From assembly GCA_037903355.1 (NCBI GenBank), contig JBAJFE010000060.1:1550001-1614000 (forward strand): DNA of 64,000 bases. Reading direction: 5' to 3'. Positions 20,583 through 34,272 of this stretch are shown in pieces. Source of the DNA: Trichuris trichiura. Its lineage: Eukaryota > Nematoda > Enoplea > Trichinellida > Trichuridae. The notes beneath the pieces were generated by a model, which was not told the DNA's origin, ran no database searches, and saw only the letters and a list, made by a program, of their open reading frames with translations. Within the stretch, counting starts at the first letter, position 1, and each line of letters starts with the position of its first letter. A program made the translations under genes and the position numbers.

Positions 20583-23500
20583 AAAGCTCAACTTTTCTGT
20601 CGTTGTTCGCTGATTCAAGTTTAAAAGCATGCGCGAAAGGTTAGGCATAACGCGTAAGCCAAATAAGGCAATTTTTAAAATTCACCTCTACTCACTACGT
20701 ATTTACTTGACTGAAACGGCCAACTTAGCGATACATCCCAAAAATGGTATAGTTAATGTCCATTTGCGCTGTCTCGTTAAACTGCTCATTACGTTGAAAA
20801 GTGGGGGTAAGGCAGCGAGATGTTTTTCGCTCCTTTTCAGGCGAAGAAAGATTGGCAAAGGTCGTTGTTGTTGATCAGTCGCGCGTAGAGCACGCATCGC
20901 TATGCAATTAAAAAGCGACTCATCCGTAAACGCTGAACGTCCAAAGGTGCATCATTGTATCAGCTACTTTGCATAGCGTAAGAAGTGCATGCAGGCGAAG
21001 GTACCTGGTCGAGTCCTTCTCGGAAAAGGGAAACAAAAGTGGCGCAGTACCATTGTATAACCCCTTTTCAGCTTAGGCGGACGAACCGGTTGGCAATTCG
21101 ATTTCATCGTGACTGGGCGGGCTTGCTGGCGCAACATTCTTTCAAGTGGGCAGCGCGCGAAACGACCTATGTCAACATTGGAAAACCAAAAGGCACGAAA
21201 GGGACGCGGAGATTATTTAAACGTGAGCCGTAGCCTTCTCTGTTGGGGCTAATACTGCGATGACCTTCTCGATATACGGTCACAACGACAATTAAGCACA
21301 TTGTTACATCGAAGACCAAGGGCAAACCGACCATACATTTTGTCCATCAGCTTTCATTAAAACCTATTTGCTCAGGTCATCCTCCCGCCCACGTTGGTCA
21401 TTCAACTCGTTTCAAGAAAGCTATTTGAAATTTATTAAGTCCCATTGCCTCGCGCGCTGCCGGCTGCGGTTGAACGCTAGGCGGCAAAATGATGGTAGAA
21501 TTTTAAGCAAAACTATATTTCTGCGCAAACCCTAATAAGGGTGACTCAGTCGGACGGGAAAGGAGACAATTACATCCAAAGAAGTGGGCCCAAAAGGTTG
21601 AACATAAAACAACTTCGAAATACAACTTTCGATGTTTACCTGCCGGCCGTTCAACCAGTAAAGTAGAGCAAAGATGTCCGAGGATTCCTTACGTGTTGTA
21701 ATGGGCAGAGAGGTGGGACATTCGCACCCTACGTTGTCGCTACGCTGAGGAGCGTCAGCATGTTGGAATACAAAGCTGCCGTGTGAAAACCGGATAACAA
21801 CGGCACGCTTTAGTATGAAAACAGCAAGCGCTTACAACAGTACTAAAAATAGTACCTACGCAGCGGTTAGAGAATCGTGTAGGCGCTTTTTATGATAAAC
21901 TATATATTCAAACGGGTTCTATTGCTTATGGACAGCTGGCGCCAACATCCATTCTTTGAAAGTCAGCAAGTCTGTTTTAAACTAAAGTATGCGGTGCGGA
22001 ATTCGAAATAAATGCTTTCGTGTATCCTATGTCAAGAATGTTTGCCTTTGCCCTGAGAATTATGACTTGAGGAAACGGGAGGAATTTCGGAAAGCAGACA
22101 TGATAATTATGTAACGCTGGAAATGCTTTATATTTTGGATTGTCATTATTATTATTAATAGCTTATTCACGCTATCAATTCTATCCAGCTTGGTTCTCGT
22201 TATGATGATTAGAAAAAAGTCTAATCTAATGAAATCATTTATAGAAGATTAATAGAATTTTATCGCAGTGCGGTCGCGAGCTCTGACTTACCTTTAATGG
22301 AAGGAAGTTTCGGGATTATCTGAAGAACAATATGTTTTCGTGTCATTCAAAGAAAGACCTTCCCTCCACCAAAACAAGACGACTAGTCTTTCCCGCGTAG
22401 TAAAAATACTTTGCTGCTCGTAAGCAAAACCCGTTGGAACACTCCAGAAGGCGAAAAACGTTGATGACGGATCGGAGATTAAACCGAAGACGCAAGGAGT
22501 AATTTTTTCTTTTAATTTTAAATAACTCCAGGGGGCTGAACTGCTCATCGCGCCGCCGGCATATAATGGAGAAAAGGGTTGTGACTTTTTTCAAAAAAAA
22601 AATTCCATTGCCCATTGCACTTGAAAAACCTGAAAGTTGAACGTGACTCGCGCGCGCGCGCGTCAACTGCCGCCGCGCATCAATCGTCCAATTTCCAACA
22701 AACGACGCTCGTTTGGGCCCCTGCCGTTTTGACCACATTTGCATATACGGAAAGCTCGCCAGCGATCTTTTTTGCAGATCGACACTGGCCAAGTATGGAG
22801 GAAATGAAAACTTTTGCCATTCGGGCTGGGTAATAAATAATAGCAAGTTCACTTCCACTGCAAACGTGGCCTTGACCATTGGGTCGTCCGAATTGTAGGA
22901 CCATATGTAACTCTATCGGAATGTCTCGTATTATCCGAACTGAACCCCTTCTTTGGTGAAGGACGTTTTGAACAGGATTTCGCGTCGGCCTATTGCTTGC
23001 AAAGTCTATCGAATAACGACCGATGATCGTAGTGTTCCACGCGTCGGGGAAATATGAACTATTGCAAATAAAAACTCGAGAACTTGCCGGCCTCATTAGG
23101 GAATAGCAAAAGTTGATCTTGCCCTCAACTGTTGCATTCTTTGTCTACACAGTTCGGAAGAATTTGTGGCAGGCAGCAAAGCTGCTTCGGCGCGAGCAAA
23201 ATAAATGCTGGCAAGCTCGAAAGGAATGGATACTTTCAGCCTCTAAGCGTTTCCATAATGGGACCACCTTCAAGCGGAAGCGACCTTGACAAGAAAAATT
23301 ACGTACCATTCCAAAGACTGACGGTTAAAGGCCGTGAGCAGTTTTTGCCCCGACAATTTTGAATGCGATAGGGTTACTGGGCGCTGCAAGTGGCACGCAT
23401 AGATTATTTGGGGTACACACCAGCTTTCCTTTATTTAAAACATGTTAACTGCAGGATATCAGTAGCTTCGAAGTAGGCACGTCTCCCCAACTGCAGAATT

Positions 23501-25539
23501 CCATTAAAGGAGTTAACAGCATTGTCTAAATGACCTTTGATGGGAAAGTTGTACAGCGCATTTTAAAGTTAAAAGTTAGTGGAATAATTTGCATATTTCA
23601 AGGCACCCTCTTTGGCACGAGAAATAGTCTCAGACTGATAATTTCATTCAACGTACTTCTGTCAACTGAAAACGTCATTATAATCACCAAAAAATCATGC
23701 ATACTAATTGATAGCATTTTAAGATAGGAACAAAGCCGCGCAGTGCCTACAAGAAAAATGATGAGAAGTTGTAAATCCAACGTTCGTATATGTGACCCCG
23801 GTATGCAAAGTAAGAAGGCGATTAGATTTCTTCCATTATGTTCATCATCCTGACTAGTCGAATCCGCGTTAAACTGGCGGGAAAAAATCAGTCTTAACAC
23901 AATGACGACGTCTTCTCAACCGCAGTGCATTACGGGACGTTCAAAATGGCTTAGCGTTTTGCTTACAGGGAAGCTGAGCAAACGCTAGCAGAATTGCATC
24001 ATCCGTGCGCTTATTCATAAATTAGCGTGAATTGGTAAACAAAATTCATTCTTTGAAGGTCGATGGGTTGTTGAAGGAAATTTGACGAACGAACAAGTGC
24101 GCGCAACTTGCAAAGGACGAAAGCGGGCATAAATGATAATACTTTGCGCACCCACTGTTGCGTGCTCAACTGGGCGAAACGGTAATCTGTCACCAGTTGA
24201 CCTAATGGCTACATTACTGCATCGAGATTCAAATGGCCAAGTAAGAATGAGGACATTGGCCCATTTCCTGGCCAAGCGACTATAGGAAAAGTTTCTTCGC
24301 ATCCAGTGGTTTAAGAATTATGATTGGACGCGAATCGGCATCCCAGTGCCTATAGCGCCCTCTGGGAAGCTGGATACGAAAAGGGAGTTGCCTTCCTTGC
24401 AAGCTTCAATGCTTCCCTTCGTTGCTTTAACTTGTTTGTTGACTTTTAAGGAAAAAAGTAGATAGCCAAAATACCGGCTAATAAGTTGGCATTCCGTCAC
24501 ATTGTCTGGTTAATCGATTGGACGGAGAAAGGGACCGGTTGGGACCTTTTACTTTTCTTCAGAACATGTTGACGTCGTTTTCCAAAGCTCCTCCCCGCGC
24601 AAATGATACATCCGGCGAAAGGTTGGGACAACGATATTAATCCAGGAAATGCGGCGTTTTGTTCAGTGCAGCCGCGATAGGCTATAACAGCTTGTACTCA
24701 AAGCTTTGATATTTTTTTAAGGAAAATCAACTAGCTTTCCTTACCCAGCTATCCCAAGGCATTTGATTGCCAATTCTTATATCTTTATATTTAAAAAAAT
24801 TTTAACTTTGCTAACGCGCATACTTAACCGGGTCAAAAGTTGACAGATGACAAAGTTATAAATATGTTCATTAAATATAAGGATACATCAATCTGTTAGG
24901 CGTTCTGATGGAGGGAAGACGTTTCGTCTCCACACTGACGCATTCAAATACTTACAGAGCGCCTTAGACAACCGCACTCCTTAAAAGGCGAGTAAGTTTG
25001 CGACTTGATCCTTTGAAGGCCCTAATACATCCATCAGGTGACTGTATGCCACCTGGATAGCTCAGAAATAGTAAAGAAGCATAAATAAAGAATTTAAGGT
25101 ATGTTTTTCATCAAAATGGATATGCAGGCTGCCCTCCCTTAAAAGGGATAAATACATATGTTCAAAATGTCTAGCAGCTGTGAAAAAGGACAAAATGCAG
25201 ATCCAAAAGGATGAACTGTTGATTTTGCGCATGCATAAGGAACGGCAGCCTAAATATCCATTTCGATGGAATGACATTTTTCTTACATTCTTTATTATTG
25301 TTTCTTTAGCATTTTTGAGCATGCGTGTATATATACGTGCAAAAGAATGCGTTTTTCCTTGCCTATATGACAGCGACTTGAGGAAACAGATTGTATGGAT
25401 GCTAGGAAAAAAATTTGCGTAAAGCGGAGCTCCGCGTGCCCTCTGTCTTTGCATATGCAAATGCAAAGAAAATCTCTGCGTATTAATATGTAAAATTAGG
25501 GAAAGTGAGAAAATAGGGTGCATTGTGTTGCTTGCGGGC
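20583..25539. other. intergenic, no supported gene
   Basis: Several open frames of 70-178 codons occur on both strands (for example 22343-22879 minus), but they have biased composition, no splice-consistent neighbours and no recognisable domain. A (CG)n run lies at 22652-22661. The upstream exon or promoter of the KANK gene is expected near 20583-20700 but is not resolved. Confidence 0.5.
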
Positions 25540-25610
25540 GGAGTTTCGATAAAATTGAACTCACCGCGTCTGAATTGGTCAAATTTGTCTCGCTTTGTCC
25601 AAGTAAAAGA

Positions 25611-25844
25611 ATGTACACTTACTTGTTGGATTCATTGCGGCGGCCACTCGGTGCTAATCGAAAACCACGTTCCACTATTGAACGATTCTCCAGAAAGCGT
25701 CGAACAGGAAAAACCAGATTCGATCAGGTCATGAATCAACAGAGTTGGTCGCGCCTAAATGCTTGGGCAAATCAACAGGCGTCGATGGATCGTCGAGACG
25801 TTCAAATTAAGATTAACAAGTTCACGGGACAGAAAAAACGGTAA
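25611..25844 (+). CDS. orphan ORF or exon, basic protein of unknown function
   Basis: From the ATG at 25611 there are 77 codons to a stop at 25842-25844. The same frame is open upstream to about 25512 without an ATG, so this may be a terminal exon that begins earlier. The product is basic and helical-looking (KRRTGKTRFDQVMNQQ, SRLNAWANQQASMDRRD) with balanced composition, unlike the noise frames around it. No family was recognised, and no partner exon with matching phase was found. Confidence 0.35.
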   Translation: MYTYLLDSLRRPLGANRKPRSTIERFSRKRRTGKTRFDQVMNQQSWSRLNAWANQQASMDRRDVQIKINKFTGQKKR

Positions 25845-28800
25845 TTGCTCAGTCGACGTCAAACAATATGACGAATTCATTGGCAAGCAAGTCGACTGGA
25901 TGATTTGGTGACATTGGCGAAATTGACCAGTTTCCATGTTAGAGAATGCAGCCAAACCGCCAATGCCGCCGCTATCGCCTGATATGGCGCACCCGCTTTC
26001 CCGAAAGAGATTAACCAATGCCTCATCGTTGCTTTCAAAAGGCAAACTGCAAATATGATCAAAAACGTCCCTTCGTTTAAAACTTGTTCGCCGAATGATG
26101 ACTCAGCAAGCGAGTATGCTTTGAATGCGTTCAAAAATTCTTTTCGCCATTTGCTAAGATGCCATCGCCATATATGGAAGCTGCAAGGCCTATTGTCTTA
26201 CCTTATAAGCAAACAACATTTCTCTATTAACGACTGCCTCTCCTAAATTTGCATATTGGCAACAATAGCGCTGCTTTCATATTTAAATAGTTTATTATAC
26301 CGGCAGGCGGCTATAATAGCCAAAAGCTAAATAGAAATCCGACGTGCAAGTAAAGCTAATTAAATGATGAAATATTCCGTCACTCTTAGGGAGACAGGAG
26401 ATGCGCATTCTTAATGGCAGCATTGCTCAATACTTCCGTTCGGATTATTTCACTAATTTGTTGAACTCGACCGGATTTCCCGCCGAAGTTTTTCCGTCTT
26501 GAAAAAATTTAGTTGCAACTTATTAGGTTTCTAATTAGCGCGAAAAGCGCCTCCAAGCTTGGCAAGGATGGCATGGGCTCGTGCTGCATTCTTAAAACTG
26601 TCAGAGAAGTGATTGTCGTCTGAAACTGTCAGATTACTGTGGACAACGTTTTTTTTTCAAAAATTAAGGAAGTAAAGTATTTACAGCAAATAAAAATGGA
26701 GGTTTCGAGGGTAAAAGCTAAACATTTTTTTAAGAGGAGGGCAGGCGGGACTGCGCAAGAAAGAATTCCGGTCCGAATCCCGAAAAATTAAAAAAACTGA
26801 AATTTCTAAAGTCTAAGTCGGAAAGAATATTATCAGTAGATAAAATATTGTCAAAGATATTTATTGCTACATGTCTACTTAAAAAACCTATGCAAATGAG
26901 ATGGAACACTTTATATATACGCGTATATTTTGCGTACGTATGTGTATTCGTACGAGAACTTTGAAGCTGCAGTTTACAATGCTTACATTTGTCTTTGCAA
27001 CCTCGTTCATACGACAGACTTTGACGGTATTCGTGAATTAACTTACAAAAGGGCAGAATTGAAAACTTTTTACTTTCCGCAAATGTGGGTGTCTAAAAAC
27101 GGCTTCTTTTCGTTTTACCGAGAAATGTTCAATGCCGCTACACACACACACACACACACAAGCTTTCCTCATTTTTTGTTTTACTTTAAGAAGTAGTTCA
27201 GCTGACCTTCTGCTATAGTTCGTTTATTTTGGTTGAGTACTATTGCTGTTATGCTTGCGATGAAGAAGGTAATGCAAATTAGCTGACCCTATTCGCTAGT
27301 GTTTATATTACAATTTATGTAAAACTATTGAGGAAAACGTGGTCAGATTTGTGAATTAATGAAAAAACAATATTTGTATCATTTATCCGTTGACCATAAA
27401 AGAAATAATATAAGTTCCATCATTGCCAAAGGCTCTATTGTTTATATTTTAAACGAAATGCTCCTCATCATGTCAAAATTAAATATAAAAATTTTATGTT
27501 TAATTTATAATATATTTGTTATATATATATATATGTACTGTTGAATTCTTCTTAAACAAGCAACTCAGACTATTTGAGATGACATTCAAGTGATCAATTT
27601 TGCGTACTTCTTTCATATAAACATTAATGGAATGTTCATTTTGGTGATTATTCTTATGATTTTTTTACTGTATCGTCTGTAAAGCGAATTTCCGCTTCTT
27701 TAAAAGAAGAAATTGTAATCGAATCGGTACTGACCAGTTAGCGCATTATTGTCAGCTGTTGTCCTCTTTCCGCATTTTTTCATCGACTGCTCTTTTCCCT
27801 CTGAAACATTTTAACGTCTATTTTAAGAGTAGTTTGAAAATTTTAAAACGATAACCGTTCAGCAGATGTCTCAATAAATATGATAGATAAAAGGATTCTT
27901 CACTTTACACTAAAGTTTCGATCTCAACGGAGGAATTATCATTGGCGAAATTGAAAAAATAAATGGACGCCAATTCCAATGATACCTATTGAAACGTTGG
28001 AAAAATAATTTGTTTGTACTTTTTGTAAACGTTTTCAAAATAGCGTTAACTGAGGTTAGGTTTGTACGACGTTTGCAGTTTCATTGCGAACGCAGAAATA
28101 TGAAGCTAAGAATGACGATGAAGATTAAGAAAGGATGCAGCAGGTTTACACGCACTTGTTTTGAATAGTTTTGTATGTTTTACATATGCACTGTGAAATA
28201 AATTACTTTGACAAAACTTTGAAGTAATTTTTGACCATTTAGATTGTACTGGCATGAAATTAATAAATAGTTGTCTGAGCGGAGCAATTTCAACTCGTAA
28301 CAATAGTTTATTTTCTTCGCTTTTGTAATATACAAAGATAAGACTTTTTGTACAGCAGTTGTTTATGGTGAAGAAAACTGTTATATCAGCGACAGTTATC
28401 CCAAAGTTGTTTTATTTTATTAAAGGGATGTTATTGAAACATTTAAGCTACTTTTTAAAATTTTTACATGCAACTGATCGATGTTTATTTCCCGGTTAAA
28501 TTATGAATGACAAAGTCGAAGTCCATTCCGACAAAAGCAGAAAATGTTTTTATTAAAATAAATGTAACCGTGGCATATTGCGCATTGACGAAACAAGAAA
28601 AACTTCCCTGTTTCATCTTCTTAGACAACGCTTACGTAATGTTAACTCCGTTTTCGATGCAATATTGAGTAGTACCAACTAGCAGAATGAGACGTGTTAC
28701 AATTATTTAAAAGGATGTCCACTAATCAGCCGTGATGATGGAACGGTCTTCAAATAGTTGCATTGTTGTGACGCTGTCGTTTAATGTTAAAGAAGACACT

Positions 28801-30166
28801 TTTAATATCAGAAAAGTATACATCTTTTTCTATTTAATGCGGGCGTATGATCCAGTTGATCTCAACGTGACGTGACGAAATCCTTAAGATGTTATTTAGT
28901 ACGGTGCCATAATTACACTAAAACCTTTGGTTGTTTAAAGTGCAACTAAAGTTGCCGACTTTGAGTTACTCTTGTAAGCGGCTTTTTATTTTTTATACTT
29001 TTGCAGCGGCAGGTTGGAATCATCCAAAGATTGTATTTCATTGTATGAACCTGATGTTTTCATCGTAGCTTGTCCGTATAATCGAAGGTTTGGCAAATGT
29101 CTAACGAATTATCAAAAGTTTCGTAATCCATAGTTCTCACGATTTTTCGTTTTTTCTACGATTGTATCGTTTTTTCAAAAAGAAAATCGTAAAATGTAGA
29201 AAAAATGTTTATGCTAATACTTTAAAGTAGTACGGACCGCGTTGTGTGGAAAATACACCACGACAAAATTGGAATGAGGGAAGAGGCCACGAATCGCTTG
29301 CTTTATCTTCCCTCCTCTAACACAATTGTTGTTTAAATGAATTGTATTATTTTTATTTTATTTTATCTCACTATCAACATCTTGATGTTTTGTTATAATT
29401 TATTTTACCTTTACTTGCTTTTGTTTTGTTATTCCTGAAGACTGGATGTTCTCTAATGGGATTGTACTTCATCATCTAAGCTTTGTCACGGTTTTTCCTA
29501 AGAGAAGCGCTTGACAAAGATCAGAAGACCATTCTAAGTTACGTAGTTATTCTTCAAACTATATTATTCTGATGTTATTATTTTATTGTTACTTATTTGC
29601 TTTGGCCAGTAGGTAGCATGCTCTACCCAACTCATACTGATTTCAGGCAATGCAGATGCGATTTCGAATCTTTTAAGGCATTTGCGTAACGTTAACATTT
29701 ATTAGCTTCTCTTTTCGTTCAAAGCGACCGTATGCCCGAAAGAAATAAGCTGTCAAAAGTTCAACGCCTTTTAAGCAACGGCGAATGACCAATTCGCATT
29801 ATTCGCCGCTCTGTATGTGACTTCAAAACTATTAGTACTTAAAAGTCATTGTTTATTAACAATCCTTCATTCCGGCAATTCTAAAAAAGGCATTAAGAAT
29901 AGTTGAGTAATTTAAAATATGCTGACGCGTACTTCTTGACAATAGAAAAATAAAAGCATTCATTCGAAAGGTGACTTAGCAAATTTTACTTTATCTCCAA
30001 AGCGGGAATAGAATGTACAAAATTATTCCGGATGGATAATATCATATTCTAGATACAGAGACATGACTTTGCAATATTGAAAGGGCGGGAAAATGCGTAA
30101 ACTTAACAAATATTAGACATTCAGTGTACACTTTGTAATTCTTTGGTGTCAGCGGATTATCAGCTG
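25845..30166. other. AT-rich intergenic region, no gene supported
   Basis: More than 4 kb with almost no open frame above 60 codons. It contains a (CA)n run near 27140-27160, a (TA)n run near 27518-27532, and one AATCCCGAAAA-family repeat near 26770. The 3' UTR and polyadenylation site of the receptor kinase gene should lie near 29800-30160. Confidence 0.55.
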
Positions 30167-33100
30167 TTAGGAAGAGCGTTTTTCCAAAAGGTGGCAATAG
30201 TCTTCGCTTAGCTGCGTTTCGTCCAGGCTTACGTAAAAATCTACGTACATACGGTTGCCCTGGGTTAATTCTTTCATCATCTCTTGCATGCGTAGGAAGG
30301 ACGGCCTATCTTCAGGCAGCTCTGACCAACATTGCAGCATAAGCTGATAGCTACAAGAACAAAGCTCTGCTTGACGTCAGTTCCAAGCACTGAGTTATTA
30401 CTTACATAGCGTCGGAACAACAAACTGGCTTCTCCAGCCGCTTTCCAGACTCCAAATAAAGCAAAATCTCTTTATCCGGTACGTTTGAATAAGGAAAGCC
30501 ACCTTAAGATAATTTATCTGACGGGCAATGTTGACAAAGTATAAAAGTTTTACCAAGTGTACAAATTTCCCAAAGCACCACTCCGTAAGCCCACATATCA
30601 CTCTTTGTACTATACGTATGATCACGCATGGCTTCTATGGACAACCAGCGTAATGGTACCCGTCCGGAAGTAGTCTTCACGTAAATTCCCGACCTGGACA
30701 AACCAAAGTCTGAAATTTTCAGGCACTTCCCGCGACCAACAAGGACATTGCGAGCCGCAAGATCTCTGTGCGTTATGCACAACGATTCAAGGTGAGCCTT
30801 AAAGTAAAAACAGCGCACTCTTTTAAGTCACAAATTTGCATATCAGAAATAAGCTACCATTCCATTGGCTATTTGCAAGGCAAAATTCTGCAGCTCTGCG
30901 GCATCCAAGCTGTAGGACAATCGAGGAAGAGCGCTTTCGCCTTCTTTGGGCATTTGACCGTCTGGAAATACTTTTCGTTCAAAGGGTGATTCCCCATCGT
31001 GGCTCAGCAATTCAAGGCTGCTATCGTTTACGTACTCCTTCAGCGAAACGCTCAGTCTTTTTTCATACTTAAAAAAATACAATGAGAAGGAGTTGGCGCC
31101 AAAAATATGGCCGGAATCAAACCTCCTTTCGTACTGTCTTTAAATACTGCAGCAAGTCGCCGTACGGTATATATTCCATTACCATACAGTTGGGATCTTG
31201 AAGCGTTACGCAACCATACATTCTAAGCAAAACCGGCTGAAACAACTGTAAGCTTCAATGACATCATACTGGATTATGTTTGGATGATTGCCAGCCAACT
31301 TCATAGTATCAATTTCCAGACGAAATGCTGACTTCTCTTCTTCGCTGGCGTTCGCTGCAAGAAAGTTGTTGCATTACTGAAAACTGCAATATCCAACGGT
31401 TGGTTACCTTTGATTTGTTTGATCGCTACGGTAAGCTGGCCAGGCTGATTTCGAATTGAATTAGCAAAACCTATGTAGACCAAACCAAATGCGCCTTGAC
31501 CAATGACCCTTCCTGAAGCGTCCAACATTGCTCAACCGAAGCTAACAGGTAAGAAGCTTACCAAATGTTAGCCTGTCATAGCTAATTTCAAATTGATCAG
31601 TTAATCCCAACCTTTGCGCGTCGGATATCTCTTTTTCTGTGTATAGTATGTTGGTTTCCATAATTGAGTCTGCTACTCTGTAGATAATGGAATTTTAAAT
31701 CCCAACTATTAGCATATATTATCCTCATACCTTTCAACGTCAAATGTTGGTACGTTTGGAACCCGCAAGAACTTCTCCTTAGCCACTAAAGGCTTTAAGC
31801 CTTTGCGCCTATACAGATGACAACTAATGCCCGCTATTACAATCAGCAGAACGCTGAAGGTCGGTAGAATAGCTATTAAGTAATGCTCGTGGGTGGTCGC
31901 TGTAGGCACAGGAATTGCCGAAGCGGAAGGCAGAGTATTCTCAGTCGTGTTTGCTAGTTCAGTATACAAAGCAGTCGTGCTTATTTGCTCAGGCAATAGA
32001 GTGGAGAAGTCGGCAACGGTATGGCGGGTTCCAACTTCAACTTGAGCGGTATAATTTGTTGCTCCTTGCAAAGGCACTAAACAAACGCGCTTATTGCAAT
32101 TTGAAAAATCAGCCAAGCGCGAAGCTGACCATCGACGAAAAAGTCTCGTAGTACTTCCTTGCTTCTACACAGATGCTGACTAAGGGCAAACATCTGAAAA
32201 CGTTATTACTACAAGTTCTTCGTCGAAATTTCCGGATTAGCTGCACTTGTCTACCTGCACTTGATAATCTGTTTGATTTTTCAAGTCAACCAAGAGCGCT
32301 TCGTAGGTTTGTTGATCCTGAAAATAATGCTATGAAATTTGCATATTATAACGTTGAACTTGCGCCACCCACCTGACGAGCATGTATGATCAGATGTGCC
32401 GGGCGAAGTCGAAAGACGTTACGCCAGGGCGGCACGTTGGCTTTGCGTACCAGATCAGCTATACGGACGTGAAATTCGATGCTGACGTTTTGCTGTTCTT
32501 TGGGCCATCGAAAGTTCCAAGTGAGCAGCGCTTTGAACGTCTCATCTTTGGCGTCCCAAAAAGGCACTAACGATTTGATCTCAGGGCGAGCAACTCGCGG
32601 TTGTGCTATAAACATATAAATTTTTTGATAGGATAAAAAATAAGCTTTTTAATGTATTAGCATACCCGAGCAGCTGCAGTAGGAGTCTACGCATGTTGGG
32701 ATTTTTACCGTGACGATAACAGCATAGTTGGGGTCACCATATACGTACGGTTCGGATCGAAGTTCCACGCGGTATCGGCATCCAAAGTTTAACGTCAAAG
32801 GAAGCAGTTCCACCGTATGTGTTGGTATTTCCCATGATCGAGCGCTCTTCAAACGTACAATTATCGCGGTAAAATCTTTCAGCTGACAGAACGTAACTAT
32901 TAACAAGTACAAAAACTTTCAGCTCACTAATTTTTCGAGCATACGCTATCCAATGCTGCGATTAAATAGCGTTTACTCGAAAAGGCATATTAGGCTAGAA
33001 ATGTGACTGAATATTTCCCGCCGTCCCAAAAATAATCTCAGTTTATCTAATAGAGGCTCGCGGGAGCAAACGAAGTATGTATTCTATCAAAGCTGCCATT

Positions 33101-34272
33101 TTTGGGAGGTAACTTTATCTTGTAAAAATTTACCAGCTTTCAATTCGACGTATGCTAGACTTAGCGTGTTTGTTATAGGCTTTCCAGTCTCACTAACCTT
33201 CACTGTTTTCGGAAGCTGAACTCTCCGTGTTCTATTAGCTCTATTATTGCCTAGGAAAACGTTAGAGTTAGCTAGCGTAATAATGACTACGGAAGTGAGA
33301 CTGAAAAAAGTAGTTCTATTTCCGAATCCCGAAAAACAGATTCTAGCAAAACTAGGAATGTTTCTTATAGAGGGTTGCTGCGTAATCTTAAAATTTCAGC
33401 CACCTAGGCGCGTTGTGGTCTTCAATGCTAGAAGTGTAACACATTTTAAAGTGAATAGTAAGGTCCAAATCCCGAATTAGCTGCAAGTGGGACTATGCCC
33501 GTTCAGTTTCTTGACCTTCATGACTATGGTCTTAACTCTTGGGCGCTTAGGATTTTGAGCCTGACCAGTTGTGCAATAAGTCATTGCATAAATTTAATAA
33601 TATTAATATATTCCGTCGCTTAGCTGTTGAATGTTGGGCTTAAGTGCAAACTTTTGAACTGACATTTTTGCTTCAAATGAGCGTTGCATAACTTCGCTGA
33701 TTGTCAATTATTTTGTCAGATACCCATTATTCCATCAGCCAAAAATGCAAATTTTATCAGCTGTCAAATATCGTGATTGTTATCTACTTGTTTCGTTATC
33801 TTTGGCCAATCTATCTTCGTAAAATTAGTGAGCACATATACCTCAGACTTATTTAAGCTAATTTGCTCCGTCAATCGTGGGAAGCGAAGGCGAAAACCTT
33901 ACGCGTGGTTTTAAGGCAATAGGCTGCGTAGTTGTCAATTTTGAAAAGATATTAAGGCGGCAAAAATTTGGTGAGGGTCCTAAAACGACGGGGGCGCACT
34001 TACCGCTGGAATTTTCAGCGCGTAATAGCCGGGAAACAGGAGCTCGCACGCTTCACTTTTGGCAGTAAAAATCAGGTAGAACGCTTCGCGATTGCTATCT
34101 AAAATACATTTCCTCAAGGCAATCACAACAAACCGACTAACTGAAATCAGTCAAAGAAATGACGTCGTACCTGTTTCGGCATCCCAATGGACTACAGCTT
34201 TAAGATGCTTGCTAGCGTATTGTTTACGCACGCTGAAGACGACCGTAACGTTTGCGGGAGGCTTTGCATAGG
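30167..34272 (-). CDS. receptor tyrosine kinase with fibronectin-III-like ectodomain (5' end incomplete)
   Basis: Fourteen exons join in phase: 34272-34171, 34098-34004, 32882-32666, 32605-32373, 32317-32255, 32164-31731, 31677-31562, 31512-31408, 31354-31270, 31222-31123, 31067-30858, 30797-30554, 30502-30406, 30350-30167, about 761 residues as modelled. The ectodomain has beta-rich, Trp/Tyr-patterned segments typical of fibronectin III ([24 protein letters not shown]). One membrane span follows ([18 protein letters not shown]), then a complete split kinase with glycine loop [12 protein letters not shown] lysine, a kinase insert of about 45 residues, [15 protein letters not shown] in place of APE, and the CW....RP C-lobe motif. 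The wording resembles Torso, Tie and FGFR-like kinases; the exact subfamily is uncertain. The first exon shown begins at an acceptor, so start and signal peptide lie upstream. Confidence 0.9.

Noticed and set aside
22343..22879. 178-codon minus-strand open frame
   Set aside because: No domain, unusual composition, a CG-dinucleotide run inside, and no splice-consistent neighbours.
33134..33237. Additional receptor kinase exon ([19 protein letters not shown])
   Set aside because: It looks like coding sequence, but its donor leaves in phase 1 while the next exon needs phase 0; the flanking exons join in phase without it.
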